From contig MKTZ01000016.1 of the NCBI GenBank assembly GCA_001898505.1, forward strand, positions 364,387 through 428,386: a stretch of 64,000 nt of DNA. Direction: 5' to 3'. Of this stretch, positions 17,802 through 25,665 are shown piece after piece. The stretch comes from Sphingobacteriales bacterium 50-39. GTDB taxonomy: Bacteria; Bacteroidota; Bacteroidia; Chitinophagales; Chitinophagaceae. The number at the start of each line of letters is the position of its first letter. Within the stretch, counting starts at the first letter, position 1. Under the pieces are notes generated by a model, which saw nothing but the letters and a program-made list of their open reading frames with translations, made no database searches and was not told the DNA's origin. The position numbers were made by a program, and so were the translations under genes.

Positions 17802-18467
17802 ATGGGAGCTCCCGTTAAGATATCATTAAAGAAACTCGAAAAGATAGCAGTTCTCTCTTTAGAAAATGCCGTCCGGTTACACCTCGACTCCATAGTTCTT
17901 TTCAAAAATGGATCCTTCCCTTCTGCCTTTCAGCTATCAGTTTTAGCCTTGGAAGAATTCGGAAAGGCGAAGGCGCTGGATGACTTTATTTGGAACACCA
18001 CAACGCACGGAAATAAACGCGATTATGCGTTCGAAATGAAATACCTGGAACGGCTTTATGACCACCCTTGGAAACAGTTGGCGGCGCTGGCTCGAGAACG
18101 GTTTCGTTTTTCGGCCAAATATATTCAGTCATTAGAAACGAAAGCCTTGGAAGCAAAAAAACAACGGGCGGTCTATGTCGGTCTTAGCCGAATTCGCGGG
18201 AAAATGGATATCAAAGGCCGGATTTCTAGCCCATCAGCCATCAAACAAAAAGACGCCCAACAACAAATCGCTCTATTGAATGATATTTTTTTAGAAATCA
18301 TTGTCTTGGCCCACTTCCAAGGAATTTACTTCGATATTCGAGGCATGGATTATGTGATGAGTATCCAACTGAGGAGAAAATTGGAGGCCTGGACAAATCG
18401 ATCAGGCATTAAAAAGAGACGAAAGTTGATTTTCAAAAACTCACCACCCCCTCTTACTATCAAATAG
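17802..18467 (+). CDS. AbiV-family abortive infection protein
   Basis: 221 residues, mostly helical. The N-terminal third has the AbiV pattern: a helix with LENAVRLHLDSIVLFKNG, then FPSAFQLSVLALEEFGKAKA, the EEFGK motif being the most typical. A downstream helical part with a basic tail (RSGIKKRRK) follows. AbiV of lactococci blocks phage late gene translation by interacting with a phage protein. Here the gene lies 6 nt after a TIR effector and 6 nt before an ART-like gene, so the three are very probably one operon. Family assignment is by motif only. Confidence 0.8.
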   Translation: MGAPVKISLKKLEKIAVLSLENAVRLHLDSIVLFKNGSFPSAFQLSVLALEEFGKAKALDDFIWNTTTHGNKRDYAFEMKYLERLYDHPWKQLAALARERFRFSAKYIQSLETKALEAKKQRAVYVGLSRIRGKMDIKGRISSPSAIKQKDAQQQIALLNDIFLEIIVLAHFQGIYFDIRGMDYVMSIQLRRKLEAWTNRSGIKKRRKLIFKNSPPPLTIK

Positions 18468-18473
18468 TGCAAA

Positions 18474-19226
18474 ATGATTGAATTTCCGTTCAATTTCGAT
18501 CGAACCGTTCTGGAAGTTTTTCCAGCATCTATTTGGGACAACAGCTTAATAGTATATCATGGCACATCGTCCTATTACTCTGGACAAATTGAAAAAAATG
18601 GATTTACTCGAGGTCATTGCCCCTTTGATCCCGCTTTGGGCCGGCAACTTGTCGCATTACTTCGTCACTCGGAGGTCTGTTCTTACGATCCTCCTTCTGG
18701 AGCGCTTCAAATGAATGTGGCCGCAATTATCGAACAATACCTGAACAATATCTCTGTGGGCATCCGACTCAGTTTCAGCCCGCTTAGTGGGCAAGCTGCT
18801 TTGTACGCTACGGGAGCACTCAAAGGAGGTCAGATTCTCGGTCAAATCAGGTCAGCCCAACAAATTATTGCCCGCTGCCTGGATGACCGAGGCAGCGCCA
18901 AGGTCCCAATCGAGATAAGTGCTGCTGTTTCTACTATAGAGCCGTTGTTTAAAATGGCGGACGAAGTAATGACATCTCCTGGTGTAGTTTATGCGGTTCA
19001 ATTGCCCGATTCATTGGAAGGGATCCAAGTGGACCTGAATATCGTGTATTCCACTATGGACCTGCCGGCAACTAGCCTCGTTGGGAAAGTGATGGTTCCG
19101 GGGTCAGAAACTCGCGATTCCTTAGGCGCTTCTTCACATCATAGACGTATCAGTCAAAAGCTCGCCGACCACAAGAGTATCCGATCTGTGCTGATGCGGC
19201 GAGAATTCAACAACGGAGGGTTCTAA
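18474..19226 (+). CDS. Possible ADP-ribosyltransferase-fold protein
   Basis: 250 residues, no signal peptide. Residues 27-44 read VYHGTSSYYSGQIEKNGF, close to the first NAD-contact motif of PARP/Tpt1-like transferases (H-G-T/S then I-x-x-x-G). Near residue 110 GQAALYATGALKGG could supply the Tyr-containing second strand. A third catalytic glutamate is not clearly placed; Glu206 in VPGSE is one option. So ADP-ribosyltransferase is a hypothesis and it may instead be an inactive relative or an unrelated fold. It is the last gene of the four-gene operon, which makes a toxic effector or a sensor role reasonable. The region after it (19227-19350) holds only a doubtful 26-codon frame. Confidence 0.4.
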   Translation: MIEFPFNFDRTVLEVFPASIWDNSLIVYHGTSSYYSGQIEKNGFTRGHCPFDPALGRQLVALLRHSEVCSYDPPSGALQMNVAAIIEQYLNNISVGIRLSFSPLSGQAALYATGALKGGQILGQIRSAQQIIARCLDDRGSAKVPIEISAAVSTIEPLFKMADEVMTSPGVVYAVQLPDSLEGIQVDLNIVYSTMDLPATSLVGKVMVPGSETRDSLGASSHHRRISQKLADHKSIRSVLMRREFNNGGF

Positions 19227-19352
19227 AAGTGAACTGATGAACCCGGAAAGAGAACGGCAAAATGATAGAAACATTGAACTCATGCATTTGTCTGAAATCA
19301 TCAAACTGAGACATTAAAAAAGGACAAAAGAGGAGCTGCTATATGGCATTTT

Positions 19353-19604
19353 TTAAGCCAGCCCAACAAAGATCAGAACCAGGCCCGCCAGCGCCAGCAG
19401 GGTGCCGATGACCCTGGCGCACCCTTCGCCCGACCGTGTAGCCAAGGCTTCATTATACGACCGGTATTGTTGAAGGCCGAACGGGGTGCGTCGGTTGAAA
19501 CGGCGACGGCCGGTGTAATAACGGATGATGAGACCAAGTAGAAATGAGACAATACCTGCAACAAAAAGGATAGGTTGATGTTTCATATTCATTAATATTT
19601 TCAT
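19353..19604 (-). CDS. Small two-helix membrane protein
   Basis: 83 residues (or 77 from a later ATG). Two hydrophobic helices (ILFVAGIVSFLLGLIIRYY and VIGTLLALAGLVLIFVGLA) flank a basic loop with GRRRFNRRTPFGLQQY. Small proteins of this pattern are frequent next to mobilisation modules of Bacteroidota and are often mislabelled as molybdenum transporter permeases. Leftward, near the excisionase-like and integrase genes of element A. Function unknown. Confidence 0.65.
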   Translation of the reverse strand: MKILMNMKHQPILFVAGIVSFLLGLIIRYYTGRRRFNRRTPFGLQQYRSYNEALATRSGEGCARVIGTLLALAGLVLIFVGLA

Positions 19605-19696
19605 TGAATAAGATAGGAAGCCTCTTGGCTCCCAGGGATTAGGCTAGGGGAATCTTTAGGGGTAAACCAGGACTATAAAGTTATCGAATTTGTCGA

Positions 19697-20002
19697 CTAT
19701 GCGGCTTGGCGTCGGTGAAAAGTCCCCCGATGGTTGGCCTTGACATAGTCCATTACTTCGGAACGGATGAAATATACCCGACCGCGCTGTTTGTGACAAG
19801 GGAGGCCCCGGTTCATCCAGTCGTGGAGGGTAACAAGAGATATCCCAAGAAGGCCGGCAATCTCTTTGCGGCAAAGAAGCTGCTCCTCGCCTGCCGGCCG
19901 GGAAGGGATGTTCTTGACGAGCGCATCATTAAGGTATTCTTCGACGGCCTGTTTGATCCATCGCCGGATATCATCTTCGGAGGGTACATAAAGGGTAGGC
20001 AT
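19697..20002 (-). CDS. Excisionase-like helix-turn-helix protein
   Basis: 101 residues from the ATG at 20002. Residues ~45-95 form a winged helix of the excisionase/HTH_17 type: CRKEIAGLLGISLVTLHDWM followed by RGLPCHKQRGRVYFIRSEVMDYV. The N-terminal helix (DDIRRWIKQAVEEYL) probably mediates dimer contact. It lies just downstream (leftward) of the integrase, with a terminator and leader repeat C between them. Such proteins bind DNA at the element ends and steer the integrase toward excision, or regulate the mobilisation genes. Confidence 0.8.
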   Translation of the reverse strand: MPTLYVPSEDDIRRWIKQAVEEYLNDALVKNIPSRPAGEEQLLCRKEIAGLLGISLVTLHDWMNRGLPCHKQRGRVYFIRSEVMDYVKANHRGTFHRRQAA

Positions 20003-20055
20003 AGGTTGATCTTTAAAAAATTGTCTCAAGGGGCAGCGGGTCCCGTTGAGGAATA

Positions 20056-20118
20056 ACGTAAAGATCAGGCGGCAGGAAGGGCGGCTTTCAGTAGGGATAA
20101 GGTGTTGGGAAAAATTTC
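20056..20118 (-). repeat. Leader repeat copy C (63 bp)
   Basis: Third copy of the leader element, with CCCTACTGAAA and CTGATCTTTACG. It sits between the integrase terminator and the excisionase-like gene, on the same strand as both, about 50 nt upstream of the start codon. Confidence 0.6.
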
Positions 20119-20149
20119 GTTAACCTGGATTAAGAAGGTAAAAGGGCAA

Positions 20150-20178
20150 AAAATTAGGGCCACCTGTGAAGTGGCCCT
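20150..20178 (-). terminator. Integrase terminator
   Basis: Minus strand AGGGCCACTTC / GTGGCCCT hairpin followed by AATTTTTT. It closes the integrase gene 30 nt downstream of its stop. Confidence 0.8.
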
Positions 20179-20206
20179 GCTTGTAAATTATTGTCGGGAG
20201 CTGAGG

Positions 20207-21598
20207 TCAGGCGGGTTTATGGTTCTCAAGGCTCTTCTTAAAAGCTTCCACCCGCGCTGCTCCGGCCCTTTTGATCGTTATAGGAAGGCTGTCAATATAT
20301 CGTTTCGTAGTCCGGGGGTCAATCTGCCCAAGCATCTCCTGTACTTCCAACAGGCTAGCGCCTCCCAGGATTTGGGCTGTGGCGGCAGAATGCCTTGCCT
20401 CATATGCACCGGCCTTTACTTTCTCATATCCCAGGTCTTTGAAGATCTCAGACATCCACTGGTTAATGAATCCGATAAAGTTTTGTCTTGCCTTATATTG
20501 TTGCAATGGAGACATGCCAGGTTCAAAGAATGGAAAAATGTAGTTTTCGGAGCTTCTGTCTTTGTTACCGTATTCGTCAATGGTAGCTTGAATGTCTTCG
20601 TTAATCACGACGGTGATCACTGGGGGATCTTCGGCTAGTGTTTCTTCCGTCTTGGCACGTTCAAAGATAATCAGGCCATCCTTGATGTCCCTATACTTCA
20701 AGTTGCATATATCCAGCGGGTTCATGCCGTTGCCGAAGTAAATAAAGAACCAGAAGGCTTTCGCTTTTTTTAACCAAGGCTTTTCCGTGTCGCATTGGTA
20801 GGCATAGAGCTCGCTGATAATACCGGGTTCAAATGCCTTCTTGACATTCCTGCTGGAAGGAATCCTGTACTTGCCGCGGCCAAAGGGATAACATTTTTCC
20901 TTATTGATGATCTTAAGCTCAGTTGCAGCATAGTTAAAGACATGGCGCAAATTCCGGAGGTACATGCCGATGGTCGTTTTTGTATTTTCTTTTTTGCGAC
21001 CGCCGCCTCCCTTTTTCATCCATTCGGTGTAAAATTTCAGATAAGTATCTGTAATAACCTGAAATCGAACATTTCCACCGTAGGCTCGCAGGGAAACAAA
21101 ACTTGACTGGTACAGGTAAGCAGTGGGAATCTTGCCCCAGACAATTTTTTTTCTAATGATAAGCTGATAGGCATAGCCAATGGTCGTTGGGTCGAAGATT
21201 TCCTTGAGAATTGGAAAGTCATCGTAATACTCAGTAAAGTCAAAATCTTTCTCGTCTGTTACCTGCGGCTTGACCTTGATCCGAGCCTGGTCAAAATGCG
21301 GGTTGTCTTTAATGAAGTCCCGGACGAAGTCGTCAAAGGAAAAAGGGTTGAGCTTCCTGGCGGCTTCAGCTGCTTTGTCTTCGATGTCCTGGAGGGTAGT
21401 TTTTAACAACTGTAATTTCTCGCTGAGCCGGGAAGCGGAAAGTTTCTGGTCTTCCTCAACCGTGGCGCCGTAAATGGTCTGGAAGAATTTGGTTCCCTTG
21501 GGATCGGGACAATACACCTGGAGCTTGTAGGGGTAATCATTAGTTTTTTTTCTAATTTCATTCCGGGTGTCGAAGTAGATCTTGGTGGTGACTGGCAT
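20207..21598 (-). CDS. Tyrosine recombinase / integrase of element A
   Basis: 463 residues from the ATG at 21598 (the frame is open to 21697). An N-terminal arm-binding part (TTKIYFDTRNEIRKKTNDYP), a SAM-like core-binding domain and a C-terminal catalytic domain are visible. The catalytic tail reads YEARHSAATAQILGG, LGQIDPRTTKRYIDSL. The nucleophile Tyr and the box II Arg are present, but the box I Arg is replaced in GNGMNPLDI, the box II His is Tyr, and LGH is LGQ. Such substitutions occur in some Bacteroidota integrases. The gene abuts the tRNA-Arg 3' fragment, the expected place for the enzyme that inserted element A. Confidence 0.88.
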   Translation of the reverse strand: MPVTTKIYFDTRNEIRKKTNDYPYKLQVYCPDPKGTKFFQTIYGATVEEDQKLSASRLSEKLQLLKTTLQDIEDKAAEAARKLNPFSFDDFVRDFIKDNPHFDQARIKVKPQVTDEKDFDFTEYYDDFPILKEIFDPTTIGYAYQLIIRKKIVWGKIPTAYLYQSSFVSLRAYGGNVRFQVITDTYLKFYTEWMKKGGGGRKKENTKTTIGMYLRNLRHVFNYAATELKIINKEKCYPFGRGKYRIPSSRNVKKAFEPGIISELYAYQCDTEKPWLKKAKAFWFFIYFGNGMNPLDICNLKYRDIKDGLIIFERAKTEETLAEDPPVITVVINEDIQATIDEYGNKDRSSENYIFPFFEPGMSPLQQYKARQNFIGFINQWMSEIFKDLGYEKVKAGAYEARHSAATAQILGGASLLEVQEMLGQIDPRTTKRYIDSLPITIKRAGAARVEAFKKSLENHKPA

Positions 21599-21780
21599 CT
21601 TGAACACTTTTACTTGTGAGCTTTCCCGTTTTTTCTGCATAAAAGCTGCAAACAGACGGAGCTTAAACGACCTTGAGGCCGGAAAAGCTAAGTTCAAGAA
21701 AAAGTATTTAACCTTTGATAACCAACCTATTAAGCAAAATTAGCTTCAATTACCTTCGACCATGTTAAGACTTCAGCATG

Positions 21781-21824
21781 CCTACGGATCAAAAGGTTTC
21801 AGGTTTGAATCCTGACGGGGTCAC
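21781..21824 (+). repeat. 3' fragment of tRNA-Arg(ACG): element attachment site
   Basis: Reads as the 3' half of a tRNA: anticodon loop CTACGGA, then TCAAA, variable loop AGGTT, a perfect T-arm (TCAGG-TTTGAAT-CCTGA), the acceptor strand CGGGGTC and discriminator A. The 5' half is absent, so it is not a gene but the copy left when an element integrates into a tRNA 3' end. Shorter matches occur at 34503-34519, 38047-38061 and, diverged, 34319-34336. Confidence 0.75.
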
Positions 21825-23333
21825 CTCTTCGGACAGGCTTCCAAAATCGGAAGCCTGTCTTTTTTCCAGCTCGTCGAAATACTCGCCCAGCCTGCATATC
21901 CCCTGAATGATGTCGTTAAACTCCATGGTTTGATAATCCCCATCCTGAAAAACCAATTTTCCGGAGCATATCGAACCAACTAGCTTTTGTTTGACTGGCA
22001 GCGTGGCGGTTTTATAGTAATTGGGAAGATGACGGAGAAGGTCCGCTGTTTCGTTGACATATTCCAGGAGATTAGCGTCTATCTTGGCTATGCCTTTCTG
22101 TTTACGTTCCAATTGCTCTATTTCCGGCTCATACCTGGCTTTGATCTCCCGGTAGTCTGCGACACTCAGCTCACCATCCAGCATCAATTGTTGGGCATTA
22201 GCAATCCTTAGGCGATGCTTTTCGATCTCCCCCTGAATGATCTCTGCAGCATTGCTTTGCTGGTGAGAATTCTTAACGTAGGTATGCTCCGCTATCTTTT
22301 CGAAAAGGGTAATATACTTTTCCTTGCCGATTGCCCTTCCTAACCTCTTTACAAAGCGGTTATTTGCATCTTCCGCCTTCACCCGTTCTTTGCAACCAAG
22401 CTGGCAGTGGTAATAAAAATAGATACCTCCATTGCCCTTAGCAGCACTGCCTGTTAAGTTCCTACCGCAACGAGGACATTTTAGAAAACCCCGCAACGGT
22501 AGTTCTTCTTTTGCAGTGTATTTGGCTGCCGTCTTTCTCTTTCTGCCGTCCAGCGCATCCTGGACTTCATAGAAAAGATCTTCGCTGATAATAGGCTCAT
22601 GCAGTCCAGACACCAGCATAGCTCTCTCGTCCTTATAAGCGGGCAGGAATATCTTGCCGCAATAGATTGGGTTGCGTAACATGTACCAGATATTGCTGCG
22701 TCCTACGTCTAATCCCTTTCTTTTAGCCATTCGCCAAACATCCTTTACAGAGAGTACGCCGTTGGCCACTTCCTCGAATACCCATTTTACCAGTGGTGCG
22801 TCCTTACCAGGAACAATAATGGGTTTGTTCACCTCATTCCGGGTATTCTTATATCCTTTCGGTGCGACGGTGACATATCGCCCATCCTTCATGGCCCGGC
22901 GCATACCGGCAATGGTATTAAGCGAGCGCCGGTCATTCTCCACCTCCGGAGCCGCCAAGTAAAAGGCCAGCATGATCTTATTCTCCGGGATATTCAGGTC
23001 TAGCGGCTGCTCGATGGCCTGCGGTTCTACCCCCATTCTATTCAATTTATTGATCATAAAATAGGCGTCACCGGCATTGCGGCTGAACCGATCCCATTTC
23101 AGGAACAGCAAAAGATCGGCTGCGTTCCGGTGCTTTTTTAAAAAGGCCAGCAGTTCTTTAAACGCCGGCCTTTCAAATGTTTTAGCGGAATGATCTTCCT
23201 TGTAAAATCCTATGATCTCAATATGTTGGTGTTGGCAATACAGCCGCAGGCGGTCTTCCTGGTGTTGCAGGCTATAGCCTTTTTCACTTTGTTCGTCGGT
23301 GCTAACCCGTACGTAAATGATCGCTTTTTTCAT
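21789..23333 (-). CDS. Large serine recombinase of element B
   Basis: 514 residues. The resolvase domain starts MKKAIIYVRVSTDEQ with catalytic Ser11 and continues with LLFLKWDRFSRNAGDA. A recombinase domain follows (GYKNTRNEVNKPIIV to about residue 270), then a zinc ribbon (CPRCGRNLTG ... HCQLGC) and a coiled-coil region. It can catalyse integration and excision of element B. The final ~25 codons run through the rightward terminator and the tRNA-Arg fragment, giving the ending EEVTPSGFKPETF, so the C-terminus was probably created at the junction when the elements became adjacent. It overlaps the upstream 95-residue gene by 32 nt. Confidence 0.92.
   Translation of the reverse strand: MKKAIIYVRVSTDEQSEKGYSLQHQEDRLRLYCQHQHIEIIGFYKEDHSAKTFERPAFKELLAFLKKHRNAADLLLFLKWDRFSRNAGDAYFMINKLNRMGVEPQAIEQPLDLNIPENKIMLAFYLAAPEVENDRRSLNTIAGMRRAMKDGRYVTVAPKGYKNTRNEVNKPIIVPGKDAPLVKWVFEEVANGVLSVKDVWRMAKRKGLDVGRSNIWYMLRNPIYCGKIFLPAYKDERAMLVSGLHEPIISEDLFYEVQDALDGRKRKTAAKYTAKEELPLRGFLKCPRCGRNLTGSAAKGNGGIYFYYHCQLGCKERVKAEDANNRFVKRLGRAIGKEKYITLFEKIAEHTYVKNSHQQSNAAEIIQGEIEKHRLRIANAQQLMLDGELSVADYREIKARYEPEIEQLERKQKGIAKIDANLLEYVNETADLLRHLPNYYKTATLPVKQKLVGSICSGKLVFQDGDYQTMEFNDIIQGICRLGEYFDELEKRQASDFGSLSEEVTPSGFKPETF
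21832..21865 (+). terminator. Terminator behind the tRNA fragment
   Basis: GACAGGCTTCC-AAAATC-GGAAGCCTGTC followed by TTTTTT, oriented rightward like the tRNA fragment. It lies inside the C-terminal coding end of the leftward serine recombinase. Confidence 0.8.
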
Positions 23334-23589
23334 CGGCGGATAGTTTATGTTGTTGTAAGGTGATTACTTTGGCTTTTTCTTGTTGCCGGAATTCATATTC
23401 CTCCCAGGTAATGGCGGCCAACCTGTATAAATAATCCCTGATCTCGATAATTCGGGCATCGGTCAGCTCCTTACCCTCCTCCTGCAATATTTCCCGGCAT
23501 TGGGCAACGGACAGCCTTTCATTGGCAGTTTCTTCGTCGCCTTGCGGAACTGAATGCCATTTGGGTAGGGTTCGGATTTTGGATTTCAC
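23302..23589 (-). CDS. Small protein upstream of the serine recombinase
   Basis: 95 residues, charged, no membrane segment. The centre (NERLSVAQCREILQEEGKEL, then DARIIEIRDYLYRLAAITWEEY) is helical and ends with a Gln/Glu/Lys-rich part. Its last 32 nt overlap the recombinase start, so translation is coupled. A partner or regulator of the recombinase is likely from position alone. A perfect 13-bp palindrome lies 24 nt upstream of its start. Confidence 0.6.
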   Translation of the reverse strand: MKSKIRTLPKWHSVPQGDEETANERLSVAQCREILQEEGKELTDARIIEIRDYLYRLAAITWEEYEFRQQEKAKVITLQQHKLSADEKSDHLRTG

Positions 23590-23612
23590 AGGCTGCGATT
23601 ACAATATACAAA

Positions 23613-23625
23613 ATTGATTATCAAT
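23613..23625. promoter_or_regulatory. Palindrome ATTGATTATCAAT, recombinase copy
   Basis: Perfect 13-bp palindrome directly upstream of the small gene/serine recombinase unit. The identical sequence recurs at 27388-27400 in front of an XRE regulator gene of the same element, suggesting a shared operator. Confidence 0.5.
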
Positions 23626-23726
23626 ACGAAAGAGAGATTTTAGCGATTCTTAACCGGCAAGCAAAAAGGATATTCCAGGCAAGAATCGGCTCGTTACCTG
23701 GAATATCTAAAAAGGCGGATTAGTGG

Positions 23727-23978
23727 CTACTCCTCTTCTTCCTCCTCATCGTCTCCCTCCTCTTCTTCTGCATCCTCGTAGGATTCCACAACGTCCAGAA
23801 TCTCCTGGAAAGCATCTCTTTCTTCTTTTTCATACTGCACTTCCAAGGTAATGGTTTCGTTTTCTTCGTCGGAGCCAATGATCTCATTCGTCAGCTCATT
23901 GTTTACAAGAATTGTTGCCACTTCTGGCATTGCGTCCGAGGGAATGATCAATTCCTGGACATAAATTTTCGTTTTCAT
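23727..23978 (-). CDS. Acidic small protein
   Basis: 83 residues ending in a run of Glu/Asp (more than 20 acidic residues in the last 30). The N-terminal half is beta-like (KIYVQELIIPSDAMPEVATI). Good codon periodicity and clear intergenic flanks support a real gene. The acidic tail could mimic DNA, a common trick of anti-restriction or DNA-binding-protein inhibitors; that is inference only. It lies between the recombinase unit and the arm-domain protein. Confidence 0.55.
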   Translation of the reverse strand: MKTKIYVQELIIPSDAMPEVATILVNNELTNEIIGSDEENETITLEVQYEKEERDAFQEILDVVESYEDAEEEEGDDEEEEEE

Positions 23979-24075
23979 ACGAATTAAAATTTAGAATGAT
24001 TAAATAAAAAACATGGATGTCATATACAATAGTTATTTTCTTTTACATTTCATAAGAACATATGAGGCAAAAAAA

Positions 24076-24783
24076 TTACTCGCCTAATTGCCGCAGTTTT
24101 TCTGTTACTGCATGTTCGATCAATGCTACTATCCCTTTGATAGCGCCGGGATTATTTTTGTATACAGCGTTTAATTTCTTGTATAATTCCCCGCGATAGC
24201 TACCGTCCACCCAATCAATGATCGCAGGAAACGTATACGTGAAAAAGGGCTCTTTATACAATTGCCGGTATTGCTCATAAGCAGCTAACTCAGTCTGGAG
24301 TTTTGCTCCCAGATAACGGTCAAAGTCGGGAAACAATCGCCGCGCACCTTTATGAAGTAGGGCGGTTGTTGCCTGCGGAGCAGTGAAATTGAGCACGCCG
24401 GTCAGCTCGTCATTCGTTTTCAGAATGGCCAGCCGCAATTTGGGTTTTAGATAATCCTCGACGGCCTCATGGATTGACAAGGAATAGACTTCATATTTAC
24501 GCTTCAACCCTTTCAGATCGTATTCTCCTTTCGTCTCGCTTTTCTCGTGGGTAACAATTTTTTGCAATATTCTTTCTTCAAATTCCATTAGCCCTGGTTT
24601 CACTTCCTTTAAATCGTAGTAATACTCGGCATACTTACTCTTTAACTGCATATTCTTCCGGTTATAGGTCACCTGGATATACAAGGGATAAGCCTCTTTT
24701 CCCTTATCATTGGTAGCGGGCTCCAACAGTTGGTTAAGGAAGAATTTGACGGTTATTTTTTTGGCTTTTTTTAGGGTATCCAT
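24076..24783 (-). CDS. Integrase arm-domain-like protein without catalytic domain
   Basis: 235 residues. The start (KKITVKFFLNQLLEP ... YPLYIQVTYNRKNMQLKSKY) looks like the arm-type DNA-binding domain at the N-terminus of Bacteroidota tyrosine recombinases. The rest is helical and shows none of the recombinase boxes (no Arg/His/Tyr signature). So it may be a DNA-binding protein that recognises arm sites without cutting. A 10-bp inverted repeat lies just upstream (24798-24831). Family assignment beyond the arm-like start is not possible. Confidence 0.55.
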   Translation of the reverse strand: MDTLKKAKKITVKFFLNQLLEPATNDKGKEAYPLYIQVTYNRKNMQLKSKYAEYYYDLKEVKPGLMEFEERILQKIVTHEKSETKGEYDLKGLKRKYEVYSLSIHEAVEDYLKPKLRLAILKTNDELTGVLNFTAPQATTALLHKGARRLFPDFDRYLGAKLQTELAAYEQYRQLYKEPFFTYTFPAIIDWVDGSYRGELYKKLNAVYKNNPGAIKGIVALIEHAVTEKLRQLGE

Positions 24784-24797
24784 ACCGTAAATATAAA

Positions 24798-24831
24798 AAT
24801 GTTATTTTAAAATACAAATATAAATAACATT
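24798..24831. promoter_or_regulatory. Inverted repeat AATGTTATTT-N14-AAATAACATT
   Basis: Perfect 10-bp arms with a 14-bp AT-rich spacer, beginning 15 nt upstream of the arm-domain-like gene. Probably an operator or autoregulatory site of that gene. Confidence 0.45.
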
Positions 24832-25338
24832 ATTTTTACTTTTTTCTCCTCCCTCAGAATACCATGGGCAAGGTGTCTGTAGGTAGGTATAGGGAAAGAT
24901 TAGGGAGGGTTTGCGGAATGATTGGAAATCATTCGGGATCAATGGCGAGCTTTTCAAACAGCAGCCGGATAACAATGACTACTATTGCCAGCGGGAGGGA
25001 ACATTCAGATAAAAAATAATACCCGTTGTCCAATTACGGGCACCCGGGTATCATTAAAGGAGACAAAGAAGGGTACGGATTATTCTGAAAGGCCGTGGTC
25101 TTACTCAATAAAGAATACATCGATCTCAACCACGATGACGGCTATTCGTCCACGGTTGGAAAGTTTTGTGCTCGTTTTGAGTGGGCTAGTGTTCCTATTT
25201 ACTTTTTTTTCCCGATTGGGTGTTATTTGCTTCCCTTCTTTATCAAGGATCACCACCTGTTGAGATTGCTTTTCTTCAGAACGCATACTTTACTTTTTAC
25301 TGTTGTGAAAATTTAAAATCGAATAAATGTTGGATTCA
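24832..25338. other. Intergenic stretch with one doubtful small frame
   Basis: It holds an 8-bp inverted repeat at 24917-24935 (GAATGATT/AATCATTC). There is also a 61-codon leftward frame at 25101-25286 (starting MRSEEKQSQQVVILDKEGKQ) that has no clear ribosome site. I do not count it as a gene. Confidence 0.4.
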
Positions 25339-25665
25339 TTAGTCTCGGAATACACTGCTTTTGGACTTCGCTTTTACTTTGTGTATGAGGAAGTCAGACA
25401 TGGTGTTATATTTCACGCCAAATAAAGCAGCAAAGCGCATTATTTCTTTGACCGTAAAATCGGTGGGATCTTGCCATTTCTTACGAAAGGCCGCAAAGGA
25501 TATACCCATCTCCATCGACATTCTCGTCTCCGTGATGATCGCAAACATTTGCTCGAACTCTTTGATCGTCCCGCCCTCGATACCGTTTTTGATGGAATTG
25601 AGGCGATTGGCCCGTCTCTTTTGTTGGGCCAGCATTTTTGCATTATCGGTAGATTTTTCCTTCAT
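25339..25665 (-). CDS. Small helical protein, possible HTH
   Basis: 108 residues, basic. The C-terminal part (DPTDFTVKEIMRFAALFGVKYNTMSDF) could be a helix-turn-helix-like segment; the N-terminus is coiled and Lys/Arg/Gln-rich. Its start overlaps the end of the preceding 227-residue gene by 23 nt, so they form one unit. Function unknown. Confidence 0.6.
   Translation of the reverse strand: MKEKSTDNAKMLAQQKRRANRLNSIKNGIEGGTIKEFEQMFAIITETRMSMEMGISFAAFRKKWQDPTDFTVKEIMRFAALFGVKYNTMSDFLIHKVKAKSKSSVFRD

Noticed and set aside
19237..19317. 26-residue frame after the ART-like gene
   Set aside because: Too short, polar, no homolog and no strong ribosome site; possible but not supported.
21781..21824. 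Complete tRNA gene
   Set aside because: Only the 3' half is present; the D-arm and 5' acceptor strand are missing upstream.
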